From Chlamydomonas sphaeroides (Eukaryota; Chlorophyta; Chlorophyceae; Chlamydomonadales; Chlamydomonadaceae): a stretch of 64,000 nucleotides of DNA. Within the stretch, counting starts at the first letter, position 1, and every line of letters begins with the position of its first letter. The stretch spans positions 5,056 to 69,055 of the forward strand of contig BDDC01000263.1 of NCBI GenBank assembly GCA_001662425.1, given 5' to 3'. The notes beneath the pieces are model-generated. The model saw only the letters and a list, made by a program, of their open reading frames with translations. It was not told where the DNA came from and ran no database searches. Positions 44,285 through 55,459 of this stretch are shown here, in pieces. The translations under genes were made by a program, and so were the position numbers.

Positions 44285-47200
44285 ACGCCGGAGGCGTCGC
44301 CGCGCCAGGCGCTATCGGGCAGCAGCAAGGCGGACGTCGTGGCGGCGCTGGCGGAGGCGGCCGTGGCGGAGGCCCGGGCCACGGAGCTGCTGGCGGTGCT
44401 GGGGAGGCGGTCGAGCAGCGGCAATGCGGTGCTGCGCAGTGCGCCCTCGGGCGAGATGCTGGCGGCGGCGGCGGCGACGGCGGCTGCAGAGGCCAGCGGC
44501 GCGGCGGGCGCCGGCGCAGCAGCGAGCGCCACCACCGCTGTATCGGCGCCGGCGGCGCTTAAGGACGAAGCGCAGGCCGCAGCTGGGCCCGGGGGCAGAG
44601 GGGCGGAGGGCATGCCGGGGCCTTCCCAGGAGGCAGCGGAGGCGGAGGCGGGGGCGCCGGCTGGCGGTGAGCGCAAGGAGGCAGAGGGCGTGGGGCGTAT
44701 AGCCCCAACACCCGCTGCCGACGGCGCGCCCTCGAGCGCTGCCGCAGCGGCGCCTCCCGCTGCTGCAGACGGCGCACGGCAGGACGCCGCGGCCCCGCCG
44801 CAGCCGCCTGCCGCGGCAGCTCCGGCAGCGCCTGCTCTGCTGCCGCTGCCCACCGTGGGCCGCAGCCACGCGCGTGGTTCCCTCGACGGCGCCGCAGCCG
44901 CCGCAGCCGCAACCCCTCAGCCGCTGGCGGCGCTGCCCCACCCCGCCAGCATCTGGTCGGCGGCCGCCGAGATTGCTGCAGAGCCTTCGCCCGAGGCCCT
45001 GGCGCCGCTGAAGCCCTCGCTATCCTCTCCGCAGCCCACGCCTGCTGCCGCTTCCCAGGCCGCCCCGGCCCTAGAGGCGCACCGGCCCCGCGGCCTGTCC
45101 ATCGCGCCGCCGCCGCCGCCTCAGCCAGAGGACTCGCTGCCGCCGTCGCTGTGCAACTCGACCCATGAGCCGCTGCTGTCGCCGGCGTCGTCCGGGGCGC
45201 CTACCGGCGGCCGGGCCTCGCACCGCGGCTCCTTCGGCGCACAGGGCATTCACCACCTACAGGTAGGGCCGGCACGGACCATGTAACATGTGTTTCGCTC
45301 TACCGATAGACTTGTGACAAGGGTTTTTAGAGTTGTCGTAGGCTAGCGTCACCACGCGGCTCCGTCACGCGCCTGGGGTTCACCATCTGCAGGTAGGGCT
45401 GGCACTTGCAGCGGCGTTAGGTTTATGGTTGATTGAACGCGGGTTCCGCTTCAAACGTCGTCGTCTGGTACTTCGCATGATGCGGTAAGCCCATGGTGTG
45501 GTCGTCTTGCAGGTTGCTAACAACGCCCGCAACCTAACGCGCAGGGCGTGCCAGAGGAGGAAGTCGAGCCAGAGTCGGGCTGGACGGCGTCGGCTGCATT
45601 GTCGTCCGCCGCTAGCCCGGCGGCGGCGCCGCAGGCACCACCCTCCGACACAGCACCGGCGTCTGGGCGGGAGGGCTGGGGCGCTGCGGCGCCGCTGCCA
45701 GGTCGCGAGCTTGACGCCGCGACGGCAGCTGCAGCGGCCACCGCCGCCGCAGTGCCACCGGAGCCGCCAGCGCAGGCCGGGACACCGCTGGACGCTGCCG
45801 TGCCTGTGTCGCAGGTCGAGGGGACCGCGGTCGCGGGTGAGGCCGCGCAGACGCTGCCAGCCACAGCGGCGCCCGAGCAGACCGCCAGCTCGTCCTCCCC
45901 TCGGCCAGCTTCCCCAGCGGCGGCGCCAGAGCTGCCCGCTGTGAGCCCCCCCTCCCCTAGAGCTTCTGCCACCGTCGGGACCGCCGCCGCCGCATCGGCG
46001 GCGGCGCCCCGCGGCGTGACGTTGTCGTACTGGCGGGGCTCAGCCGGCGGCGCAGCCGGTGCCAGCGGCGGCGGTGCCGCCGCGGCCGTCACCTCGCCGG
46101 GGGGTGCTGGCGCCCATGCAGCGGTGCCTGCGCCTGTCGCGGTGGCGGCTGGAGCCGCGGCGGCGGCGCCTGCGACGTCGGCGGCGCCGCCCGCCGTGGC
46201 GGCCAATGCGTCTCCCACGACGTCGGTGCATGCAAAGGCGGACCATGCGCTCGACGCAGCGCCGGTGGCTGCAAGTGCTGGCAGCGGCGGCGGCGTCCGC
46301 GCGCCCGTTGCGGAAGCAGCCGCTGGCGCCACGGACGGCGTGACAGAGGCGGCAGCGGCACCGTTGGTCTCAAGCGGCAGCCCAGCCAGTGGCAAGGTGG
46401 CCTCAGCGCTAGGTGCCCAGGCACAGACTGGAGCTGTGGCGACAGCGGCGGCTGTGGTCCCTGCCGTCCCGTCCCAATGTGTGGAGGAGCACCCGCCAGC
46501 CGCCACTGGCAGCCCCCACCTGGCAGCTGCTGCTGCAGTGGATCAGGGACAAGCAGACACCCGGTCGCCTGCACCGCCTATGGCCCCACAGGGCGCCGGC
46601 TCGCCGGCGCTTGCCGAACCCGTGGAGCCGCCAAGCCGCTCGTCGCCGTCAGCGGCGGAGCGGCCAATGGAGGTCGTGGCCCCAGCTGCCGCCGTCGTCA
46701 CCGCCGCCCCGTCCGTCAGCCCTGCAGCACCGGTGGCAGCGGCGCCCAGCGCAGAGCCCTCTGGGCCAGCCGCGCAGGCGCCCGCAGCACCCGAGCGGCC
46801 TGGCCAGCCGGCTGCCGCCGCGGGCACGGGCGCCGCCGCCGCAGCCGCCAGTGCCGCGTCCCTACCGTCGCCGGCCACCGCCGTCGGCGGCGCTCCCTCG
46901 TTGCCGGTGGCGGCCGCCGCCTCTGCCATACGCGAGGCCGCTGCCGCGGACAGCACCACTGCCGCGGGCAGCGCCGCGCCGGCGCTGGCGCCCGCCGCCG
47001 CCGCAGTGCTTATGACGGCCGCGGACGTAACGCCCTCGGGCAGCGGCACCAGCACGCCCACGCGCGGCCGCAGCGGCAGCAAGGCCAGCATCGATGCGGT
47101 GCTGGCCGAGCTGAAAGCCGCCAAGTCGTCCATCATGTCAGGTGCGAGACGTCACCGCACGCAACACGCGGCGGCGAGCACCAGCACGCCCGCCTGCCTG

Positions 47201-48654
47201 CCACCTGCCCTGGCGCGGCCGCGCAGCCCCCTTGCTCCGTCGCTCCCCTGTCACAACCGCTGCCGCGCCCCATCTAACCTCCGCTGCTGCCGTCATCCCA
47301 TCGCTCCGTCCTCGCTGCTGCCCCAGGCGACCCCGACGGCGCCAACGCCGCCCGCATGGCGGGGCTGCTGTCTCAGCTCGACTCGCTGCGCCGCAGCGTG
47401 GAGAAGCGGCACGGCCCCTCCCACGCCATCGCAACGCAGCTGAAGCTGCTGCATGCCGACATGAGCAAGTGGCTGCGGACCACCACCGCCGCAGCCTCCG
47501 AGGCGGTGGCGGCGGCCACTGCGGCGGTGGCGGCGGCTCCGCCACCCCCGCGGGGCAGCAATCGAGAGCCGTCGCTTGAGATCCAGCCGGATGCCGAGCA
47601 GCCGCTTCAGCAACCGGCGGCGCCGCCGGCGCTGGGCCGCCGTGAATCGCAATCGTCTGTGCATACGGACGCCACCTTTGACCAGGCGGCGGCATCGCTC
47701 AGCACTGGCGGCGCCTCCACGGCCGCCTCGCCGCGCGACAGCATAGCCCACCGCGGCAGCGGCGGCGGCGCCGACGGCGCTGGCGCCGGGTTTAGCTTCG
47801 TGCCGCCGGCCCCGCGCCGCGGCGCCGGCGCGGTTCAGCTGGCGGCGCCGCAGCACCCCGCGCTGGTCCCGACTGCCGCGCACCCGCACGGCGACGGCCA
47901 GGCGCAGGCGTATGTTCCTCCGCACCACCACCCGCAACAGCATCCTCATCAGCTACAGCAGCATCCGCATCCGCATCTTCATCCACATCCGCAGCAGCCC
48001 CAGCCGCAGGCGCAGGCTCCGCACGGCCAGGCGCAGTCCGCGGCGCAGGCCCAGATCGCGGCCATGCAGCTACAGCTGCAGCAGCTGCAAATGAAGGTGG
48101 CGATGGCTGGCATGCCGGCAACGGGGCTGGCGCCGGGTAGCGCCGGCGGCGCACCGCAAGGCATGGGTGCGGGCGGGGTGGGCATGGGGGTGGGCGCGGC
48201 GTCTGGAGGCGGCATGGGCACCAACATGGGCATGGGGACGGGCATGGGCATGGGGGCCGGCATGGGCATGGGCGGCGGCATGATGTCGGGCGGCGGCATG
48301 GCCGGAGGCATGGCCGGAGGCATGGCCGGAGGCATGGCCGGCTCCACAGGCCAGGTGGACCTGATGGCGCTGGCGGCGCAGCTCAACAGCCAGGCCATGC
48401 AGCAGCAGCGGCAGCACACCGGCGGCACTGGCGCTGGCACTGGCGGCGGCAGCGGCGTGTTCATGCCGGGGGCCACGCGCCAGGCCGCGGCGTCATTTGG
48501 CGGCGGCAGCGCGGCGTCTGCGTCGGCGGCGGCGCCGCCGCCGATGCAGCGGGCGACCAGCGTGTCGGCGGCGGCGCAGCGTAGGGCGGAGGAGGCGGCG
48601 GAGGAGGCCAAGAAGAAGAAGTCCAAGTGGGGCGTGCTTTTTGGCGGCAAGTAG
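37790..48654 (+). CDS. Giant low-complexity Ala/Pro/Ser-rich protein (about 3,306 aa)
   Basis: Six exons join in phase across three long open stretches: 37790-40607, 40781-40917, 41096-41419, 41546-45262, 45545-47141 and 47327-48654. Most of it is Ala/Pro/Ser/Gly-rich and presumably disordered, with poly-Ala, a ten-residue poly-Gly (about 44254), His/Pro/Gln-rich and Gly-Met-rich (48170-48340) tracts. Ordered-looking islands are MAAPHGVLNDWQTLYDEFLS at the start, LARSQKRLLTALLASGETL, FQLGEDAEFEFYERFTAIAF, MDPAALEMIRGYASGYIDG, HQLRSESLKFIQQLEEAM, MAGLLSQLDSLRRSVEKRHG, LKLLHADMSKWLR, and a basic end EEAKKKKSKWGVLFGGK. I do not recognise a family. A scaffold built around short helical contacts is inference. 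Apparent stops at 40648 and 45286 lie in introns. Confidence 0.75.
45263..45544. other. Intron 4 of the giant gene with a copied exon end
   Basis: The last 40-50 bp of exon 4 plus its donor (cacctacag/gtagggc) recur in diverged form at about 45352-45405 (catctgcag/gtagggc), 130 bp downstream inside the intron. Confidence 0.75.
48170..48345 (+). repeat. Gly-Met coding repeat (GGMAGGMAGGMAG)
   Basis: The last exon of the giant gene contains imperfect tandem codons for Gly-Met-Gly and then four copies of a 15-nt unit (ggcatggccggagg-like) encoding GGMAG. It is in frame and part of the protein. Confidence 0.85.
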
Positions 48655-50106
48655 GAACGGCCAGGGAGATTGGTGGCTTGCGGGACTGGCGTGTCCGGGG
48701 AAGGCGTTGGTTGGCTCCGTCTATGTCACAGCGTGCCGTGTGCCGCACGGCTTGATCTGTTGGGGCCGGAAAGCGGTAGCGCGGTGCAGGGGCTGGTTGT
48801 GCGCCTGGATGGGAGGCGGGCGGTGACCTTGCGCTGCGGTGCGGTGCGGCTGCGTGGTTTAGTTCAGTGACGTGGCCGCGTGGTATTGTGTAGTGACGTG
48901 GCGCAGGGTTACTGCTACTGGAGAGAGCGGCAGCTGCACGCGCGTGTGGGGCGCCGTGCGGGTACATACCTCAGGCTGAGTTCCGCGGGCATTAGGTTGG
49001 TGTGATGCCTGGCCCCGCCAAAGGGCCCCTAGGTGAAAAGTGTAGCGGAGGCCACCGTACTAGCCGGCGCGGTGTAGTACTATGAAGACTGTATGACCAA
49101 GAAACACTCGCCCGCGGGCCGCCGGGGTGCAAGCCGAGCACTGAATAGAACTGCAAGAGGGGTTTCAAATTGTGCGCGAGCGGCATTCTGAACGGCGTGA
49201 GCACTCCAATCGTTTCCAGCATGCGAGCGCGGCGTCCGGTCCGGGGCTGGCTTGACTTGCAAGCATGCATGCATCGCAGCAGCAACGCCTTGGTTCGTGG
49301 CATCTGCATACGGCCCCCCAGCTCTCCGCATGCCAATGCCGGTATCCAGGGACGGCGTGGGCGCTAGCATTGCACTTGGTTACGGGTTACAGGGTCCAGT
49401 GTGCGAGCGGGGCGTCCGGTCGGGTGCACAACCGTTGCCTTGACTCCTGCTCATCGTTAGCTTGCATAGCGGCAGCAGCTGCCTACGCCATGCAAGCAGG
49501 AGCACGAATGCCTCCACCCCGCCTGGCCCCATCGCCACAACCAGGGGACCTCAGCACCCCAACCGCCCATAGCTGACGCCAGCATCCCGCCAGCGACCAG
49601 CCAAGTCAGCTGCAGTGCTCCGCGTTGTGGGACAGTGGCACAGTGCCGCCCAGCAAGCAACCGCACACGCGAAAGCCGAGCTCCGCACCCATCACACCAA
49701 TCCGATCGAGCACGCAACGCCACAAGCAAGCGCCGGCAGCGCCACTCGCCAGCAATACGCACGAGCGACTGCAGACTTCGCACGTTTGGGCAAAAAAACG
49801 TCTCCTCCCAGTCCGACCAGGCCGCCGGCTGCGCCGTCTGGACTGCAGCCATGGCGCCTCCTCCTCCGCTCACTTGGGGGGCTTCAAAGGGTGTGGCGGT
49901 CTAGGTGCGGATCGTTGGGGGCTGGTCGCCCTCGCACCAGGGCGCCCTTCTTGGCCTCCAGCCAGGTGCTGGGAGCCGGAGCGGGCTGGGCTGCCGGACC
50001 CGGCTGGGCTGCCGCAGCTGCGTCGCCATCCGTCGGGCATGGCGAAGTGCGGGCAGCCCCTGCCTGCAGCTGGCGCCGGCGCACCGCCGGACCTGGCTGT
50101 GGGCCA

Positions 50107-50142
<36 letters not shown>

Positions 50143-50241
50143 AGCCGCAGCCGCAGCCGCATGTCGCATGTCGCAGCCGGCCTGGCCACGCCTTGACGCG
50201 CTTCCACGCTTAGCGCCTGGCCGCTACTTGGGGCCTGTCCG
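48655..50241. other. 1.6-kb convergent intergenic region
   Basis: No gene is supported. A short repeated phrase (gcgagcg(c/g)ggcgtccggtc) occurs at about 49223 and 49402. A 9-bp unit (gagccgccg) is repeated four times at about 50108-50145, close to the 3' end of the minus-strand small coiled-coil gene. Confidence 0.45.
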
Positions 50242-52366
50242 CTACTTGGGCTTGAAGGGGATGGCGGAGAAGGTGTCGTTCCAGCGCTTGAAGGCGATGT
50301 GGTACCCGAACTGCGGCACGAGACGGCAGGGGCCACGCCGGCGGTGACGCAGCCGCAACCGCGCACAGGACAGAATGGCCAGGCTGCGGCACCCGGCTGC
50401 GGCGCATGCCCCACCCGGAGCAAACCACATGGCGCGCCCCGGCCTCTGCCTGCCGAACCCCATCCTGCGCCCCGCCATGCATCGCGCCTCCGGTGGCCTC
50501 GGCCCACCTCCTTTATGAGGAGGTCGATGCCCTTGCCGTGGAACTCCTTGGCGCCGTCGTAGATGGCCTGGATCTGCTCCAGCAGCCGCAGGTACTGCAG
50601 AGGGCAGGGAGGGGGCGGCGGCGGAGGATCAAGATGGATCCAGCAGCGACCGTGCGAGCATTGCAGAGTGCTGCCGCGGACAGGCATGCACGCATGCGGA
50701 CAGGCATGCACGCATGCGCGCGGGCGGGCGGGCGGGCGGGCGGGCGGGCGGGCGGGCAGGCGGGCGGGCGGGGGGNNNNNNNNNNNNNNNNNNNNNNNNN
50801 NNNNNNNNNNNNNNNNNNNNNNNNNNNNNNNNNNNNNNNNNNNNNNNNNNNNNNNNNNNNNNNNNNNNNNNNNNNNNNNNNNNNNNNNNNNNNNNNNNNN
50901 NNNNNNNNNNNNNNNNNNNNNNNNNNNNNNNNNNNNNNNNNNNNNNNNNNNNNNNNNNNNNNNNNNNNNNNNNNNNNNNNNNNNNNNNNNNNNNNNNNNN
51001 NNNNNNNNNNNNNNNNNNNNNNNNNNNNNNNNNNNNNNNNNNNNNNNNNNNNNNNNNNNNNNNNNNNNNNNNNNNNNNNNNNNNNNNNNNNNNNNNNNNN
51101 NNNNNNNNNNNNNNNNNNNCCGCTGCCGCCGATGCAGGCGCAGGCTGGGGCGGACGGCAACTGGCGCAGACGCGACCTGTCAGCGCACAGCGCCGCGCAG
51201 CCTGCGTGCGAGCAGCTACGCCTGGGCCGTGCGGTGGGCCACCGCACATCGGTCCGCAGCCGCGCAAGCAGCCTCGGGGTGGGGTGGGGTGGGGCTGGGG
51301 CTGGGGGTGGGGCTGGGGGGCTGGCGCCCGCAGCCTCCGGGGGGGGCCTGGGTGCCCGCGGCCTGCAGTCTGCATCAAGCCATGGCTAGGCCCCAAACGC
51401 TCGGCGGGGGCGCACCTGCTGCTCGAATGAGCCGGCGTCGCCCTGCTTCGCCTCAAATGCCTCGAGCCAGGCTTTGTTCTCTTCAATCTTGATGGGCAGG
51501 GGGGAATAGGATTAGGGGAGGGGGGCGGAGGGGCTTTGCCAGCGAGGCGAGCAGCGGCCTGTCTTGCGTAGGGACGCCGAGGCAGAGTGGTCAGGGCGAG
51601 GGCTCAGGCTATCGCCGTCGCCAAGTTGGGCACTCGCCTGCAGGTGCGAAGCGCCCGAGGCGCCGCCGCTCACCTTGCGCTGCAGCAGGGCCTTCTTGAT
51701 CTCCATCTGCTTGAGGTACGTTTGGTACTCCTGAGGTGGCGGCGGCGAGTGCAGCGGGTGCAGGGTGCGCACGTGTGGGATGTGTTGCCGTACGGCAGCA
51801 GGGCGTCCGTGGCAAGGGCAGCGGCGCGTGGACACACGGGCCTGGACGGCAGCGTACGGCGCGGTCCGCGGCCGGCGGACGGCACAGCATGCGGGCGACG
51901 ATGCGCAAGCTCCGTCTCAAGGGGCGCCACATTGAACCGCAGCCTTGGGTGCCGGCAGCTGTGGCCCCAGCTGTGCAGGCTGGCTGCAAGGCCAGTGGCC
52001 AGCCGCCTGGCCACGGCTGGCAGCACTGACCGCGCCCCCAAGACAGCGCCGCCTGCTAGGCCGCGCACTGCCCTTGGCTGCTGCCGTCCCAGTCGGCCCC
52101 ACTTCTGGCCGTACAGCACTGCATGCAGCACACACCGCACGAGCCCCTGACCCCCGTCCTCGCCACCCCGCGCTGCCGCCCCCCCTGGCCCAGGGCCGCA
52201 CCTTCTTGCCCTCCTCGTCCTTTTTGAGGTCGGCCTCCAGCTCCTGCAGCGACCGCCGCAGCCCCTCCGCCGTGCCGCTGATGCTGGTGGCGGTCTTGTT
52301 GAAGGTCTGCACAGTCACGTCGTCCGTGACCCGCGCGCCGGGCTTCCGCTCCGCAGCTTTCTTCAT
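50242..52366 (-). CDS. Small coiled-coil protein (about 149 aa), one intron spans an assembly gap
   Basis: Five exons on the minus strand, all in phase 0: 52366-52202, 51730-51674, 51487-51416, 50594-50508 and 50310-50242. The protein is compact and conserved-looking: MKKAAERKPGARVTDD, then charged helices (LRRSLQELEADLKKDEEGKK, EYQTYLKQMEIKKALLQRK, IEENKAWLEAFEAKQGD, YLRLLEQIQAIYDGAKEF), ending HIAFKRWNDTFSAIPFKPK. The 344-base N run (50776-51119) falls in the intron between exons 3 and 4. The flanking exons join in phase without it, but a small extra exon inside the gap cannot be excluded. I do not recognise the family; a ciliary or centrosomal role would fit the size and helical content but is not shown. 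Confidence 0.75.
50718..50775. repeat. (GGGC)n microsatellite abutting the assembly gap
   Basis: More than ten consecutive gggc units run into the N stretch. This is the likely reason the assembly breaks here. Confidence 0.9.
50776..51119. other. Assembly gap (344 N)
   Basis: An unbroken run of N, with a (GGGC)n repeat on the left side and a G-rich, quadruplex-like stretch at 51277-51320 on the right. It is inside an intron of the small coiled-coil gene. Confidence 0.99.
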
Positions 52367-53127
52367 GGCTGACACGTTGTGGGGCTAGCTGGGATGAGGG
52401 GGCTGACTGCCTACAGCGGTCCGCGCTTCTGGCTCTCCGCCCTGAAGCCTGGTCCCCTGGGGCTGCAGCAGGAGCCCCAGATGCCCAGGAGCAGGTCAGC
52501 GACCGTCCCAGAGGCGTGATGGGACGCCGGTTTGCTGGCGGGACCTCTAAGGACGGTGCCAGAGGCGCGTGTTCGCTGACGCCCCGTGCAATGCAATCTC
52601 ACTATGTAAGTCGGTGTGAGGTAGATAGAGGCACTGCAGGGGGCTTGGCGCGAGAGATATGGTACGCGGAATGTCAATGCGGGCACCGCAACTGCAGTCT
52701 TCTGCCAGGTCTGTGTGTTGAGATGTCAAGGCGAGGCTGTTGGCTACAGCGTATGTGAGTGTCTGCAAGTTGCCTGTGTCGCTGTGTTCACCGTACCCAG
52801 CAATGAGCGCGTGCACGCTTCTGCCCCTCCGGCCCTATCGACCGAACTGCCCGCTGCGACCCTTGCACCACCGTTGCAGCTACATCTAGGCGTATTGATA
52901 GAGGTGAGAGCAGACACGCTGTAGGAGTCTCAAGCTACCCCGGCACGTTCACACGCCAAACCATTATGCTGGAAGCACCTGGTGTTATGCATGCGACATG
53001 CGTGCGTTTGGAGGCGATAGACTGACGGCATCAGCTCACGGAAGCGGCAGCGCGTGATTGCTCGCGTAGCGTGGTCGCTTCTGCTGCTGACTGCCTCTTA
53101 CTGCTGCCCACTGCAGAGCCGGTCAAA
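52367..53127. promoter_or_regulatory. Divergent region, small coiled-coil gene / complex III core 2
   Basis: This is the outward-facing region between two start codons. A ctgcag acceptor-like site at 53111-53116 lies only 11 bp before the core-2 ATG, which suggests a 5' UTR intron ending there. No other element is identified. Confidence 0.4.
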
Positions 53128-54564
53128 ATGCTGAGCTCCAGCGGCAGCCAGCTGGCTCCCGCGCTGACGCGGGCCATTCAGACCTCGGCATCATCCCATG
53201 CTGCGCCGGCGCTGCTGTCGTCCATCTTTGGCATGGGCGGCAGCCGCGTGGATGTTCCTATGAGCGAGAAGATGCCGGCTGTGACGGAGCCCCCTCGCAG
53301 CAGCACCCCGTCAGTGAAGCCCAGCGTGCAGACTAGCAGCCTCAGCTCTGGCGTCAAGCTGGCTACCATTGACTCGGTCAGCCCAGTGTCCAGCCTGTGC
53401 CTGTTCGTGGAGGGCGGTGCCAGCGCGGAGACCGCGGCCACGGCTGGCGCGAGCAAGATGCTCGAAATCGCTGCCTTCAAGACCACCCTTAACCGGTCCA
53501 CCTTCCGCCTCACGCGCGAGCTGGAGAAGATTGGCGCGACGGCCTACTGCCGCGCCGGTCGGGACCATGTCGCGTTCGGCGTCGATGCCGTTCGCCTCAA
53601 CCAGCGCGAGGCGCTGGAGATACTGGCGGACGCGGTCGTCAACGCCCGCTACACCTACCACGAGGTCCGGGACGCGCTGGACACGCTGAAGGAGCAGCTG
53701 GCGGCCCAGCAGAAGAACCCCATCACCACGGTGACGGAGGTGCTGCACCGCGCTGCCTACGACGGCGGCCTGGGCAACAGCCTGGTCGTCGACCCATCGG
53801 TCGTTGACGGTCTCAGCAACGAGACGCTGCGGGAGTACCTGGCCAGCATCATGGCGCCCTCGCGCGTCGTGCTGGCGGGCGTGGGCGTGGACCACGCCGA
53901 GCTCACCGCCATGGCCAACCCGCTCATCGCCATCCCCGCCTCCGCCTCCGCCGCGCCCGCCGCCAGCAAGTACGTCGGCGGCGCCATGAACATCATCGCG
54001 CCCTCCGCAGCGATGACCTACGTCAGCCTGGCCTTCGAGGCCAAGGGCGGCGCCGGCGACGCCAAGTCGTCCGCCGCCGCGGCCGTCGTCAAGGCGCTGC
54101 TGGATGAGGCACGCCCCACGCTGCCGCGCGGCCGCAAGGAGCACGAGGTGTTCGCCTCGCTGTCGCCCTTTGCCCACATGTACAAGGGCTCGGGCCTGGT
54201 GGGCGTGATCGCCTCGGGCGCGCCCGGCAAGGCCGGCGCGCTCGTGGACGCGCTGACCGCCAAGGTGCAGGCCGTGGCCAAGGGCGTCAGCGAGCCGGCG
54301 CTCGCGCACGCCAAGGCCCTGGCCCTGGGCGAGCTCAAGGCTTCGGCCGCGACCTCCTCGGGCCTGGCCGCCGCCGTCGGCTCGGCCGTGCTGGCCACCG
54401 GCCGCTTCAGCGGGCCTGAGGTGGCCGCCGCCATCTCGGGCCTGTCGGGCGCCGAGGTCGCGTCGTACGTGTCGGCCATGTTGAAGTCGTCGCCCACCTT
54501 CGTGGCGTACGGCAACCTGGCCAGCCTGCCCCGCCTTGACGCCATTGCCAAACGCTTCGCGTAA
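53128..54564 (+). CDS. Mitochondrial cytochrome bc1 complex core protein 2 (M16-family, 478 aa)
   Basis: A single uninterrupted exon encodes a peptidase-M16-like protein of the size of UQCRC2/QCR2, a core subunit of complex III in the mitochondrial inner membrane. The N-terminus (MLSSSGSQLAPALTRAIQTS) is Ser/Ala-rich with little acid, as expected for mitochondrial import. The body has VKLATIDSVSPVSSLCLFVEGG, ASKMLEIAAFKTTLNRSTF, LTRELEKIGATAYCRAGRDHVAFGV, RYTYHEVRDALDTLKEQL and GLGNSLVVDP. The zinc motif HxxEH of active processing peptidases is absent at the equivalent position (MLEIAAFKTT), which points to core 2 rather than beta-MPP/core 1. ATG 53128 was preferred because the upstream in-frame codons run into a probable 5' UTR intron. 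It is the only intronless gene in the window. Confidence 0.9.
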   Translation: MLSSSGSQLAPALTRAIQTSASSHAAPALLSSIFGMGGSRVDVPMSEKMPAVTEPPRSSTPSVKPSVQTSSLSSGVKLATIDSVSPVSSLCLFVEGGASAETAATAGASKMLEIAAFKTTLNRSTFRLTRELEKIGATAYCRAGRDHVAFGVDAVRLNQREALEILADAVVNARYTYHEVRDALDTLKEQLAAQQKNPITTVTEVLHRAAYDGGLGNSLVVDPSVVDGLSNETLREYLASIMAPSRVVLAGVGVDHAELTAMANPLIAIPASASAAPAASKYVGGAMNIIAPSAAMTYVSLAFEAKGGAGDAKSSAAAAVVKALLDEARPTLPRGRKEHEVFASLSPFAHMYKGSGLVGVIASGAPGKAGALVDALTAKVQAVAKGVSEPALAHAKALALGELKASAATSSGLAAAVGSAVLATGRFSGPEVAAAISGLSGAEVASYVSAMLKSSPTFVAYGNLASLPRLDAIAKRFA

Positions 54565-55459
54565 AGCCGCGTTGGCGGCATGTGGCGGGATCTGGCGGCT
54601 GGTGGCAGCGCGAGCGGCGCGGCGGAGGCAGGGGCAGTGCAGCGCTGGGCGGGAGCTGCTACGGACAGCAGCGGCGCTGGCACGTGGCGGGAGCTGGCGC
54701 ACGACACGGACACAACATGCGGCGGGAGCTCCTGAGGTTTGGCGCGCCGTAGCGGCGCCACTTTCAGAGACAGGGCCCGCGTGGGGCGTGGAGCGAAGGG
54801 GCGGTAGGAGCAGAGCGTGGAGCGAGGGGGCTTGGCGAGGGTGCGGCCGTGCCGTGGCCCAGGCTTGACAACATGAGTACGGAGGTCAGGGTGGGGCTGG
54901 ACGCTGCAGCGGCTGCGGGCCGGGGTCAGGATTGGCTGTGCGCGGTGTGCGTTTGGGGCACGGCGTGTGTGCCCTTTGTGTCGTGGGCGTGGGCGTCGAT
55001 AGGCAGGCAGCGCCGCACGTGGCGGCTGGGGCGGGGCTTGTGGCTATAGGTAGGCGATGAGGATCGGGGCGCAGGCAGTGGCCCGCTAGCTGGGAGGGGT
55101 ACGTGGTAGGCTGCTGGCTTCAGTGCCGTAGCGTGGCACAATGACACAGGGTAACATGTGCATGCGCAAGCACCCGGCGTCCTCGTCAGCCTATCGGCCG
55201 TACCGCAGCGGCGCATGTCGGCATCCCGCACGCTGCCGTTCGTCCCGCGACTGACTACCGTTCGCTTTCGCCGCGGCGCCCGCGTGCTTGCTAACTGTAC
55301 AGCCTTAAATGCTGCGCGCTGGACTTCGCAGCAGCAGCCACCTCTCCCACCTCGCCTCCTGGGCCCGCAGCCGCGCAGCCCAGCACCATAGACAACGCGA
55401 CCTCTCACCGGTACGTTTCATCACCCCGCCCTCCACGCCGAGCACAACCCCGCCCCACA
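54565..55459. other. Convergent intergenic region after core 2
   Basis: About 0.9 kb of G-rich sequence with no coding support and no TGTAA found within it on the plus strand. It presumably contains the 3' UTRs of two convergent genes. Confidence 0.4.

Noticed and set aside
42823..44853. 676-codon open frame on the minus strand
   Set aside because: It is the antisense shadow of the giant gene's exon 4; its Ala/Ser/Pro composition mirrors the sense frame and GC-rich DNA rarely contains stops.
40970..45286. Treating the 1,438-codon frame as a stand-alone gene
   Set aside because: Its first part crosses introns with good donors and acceptors, and both ends join neighbouring exons in phase, so it is the core of one larger gene.
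53128..54564. Calling the M16 protein a mitochondrial processing peptidase
   Set aside because: The HxxEH zinc motif is absent at the expected position and the length and sequence suit complex III core 2 better.
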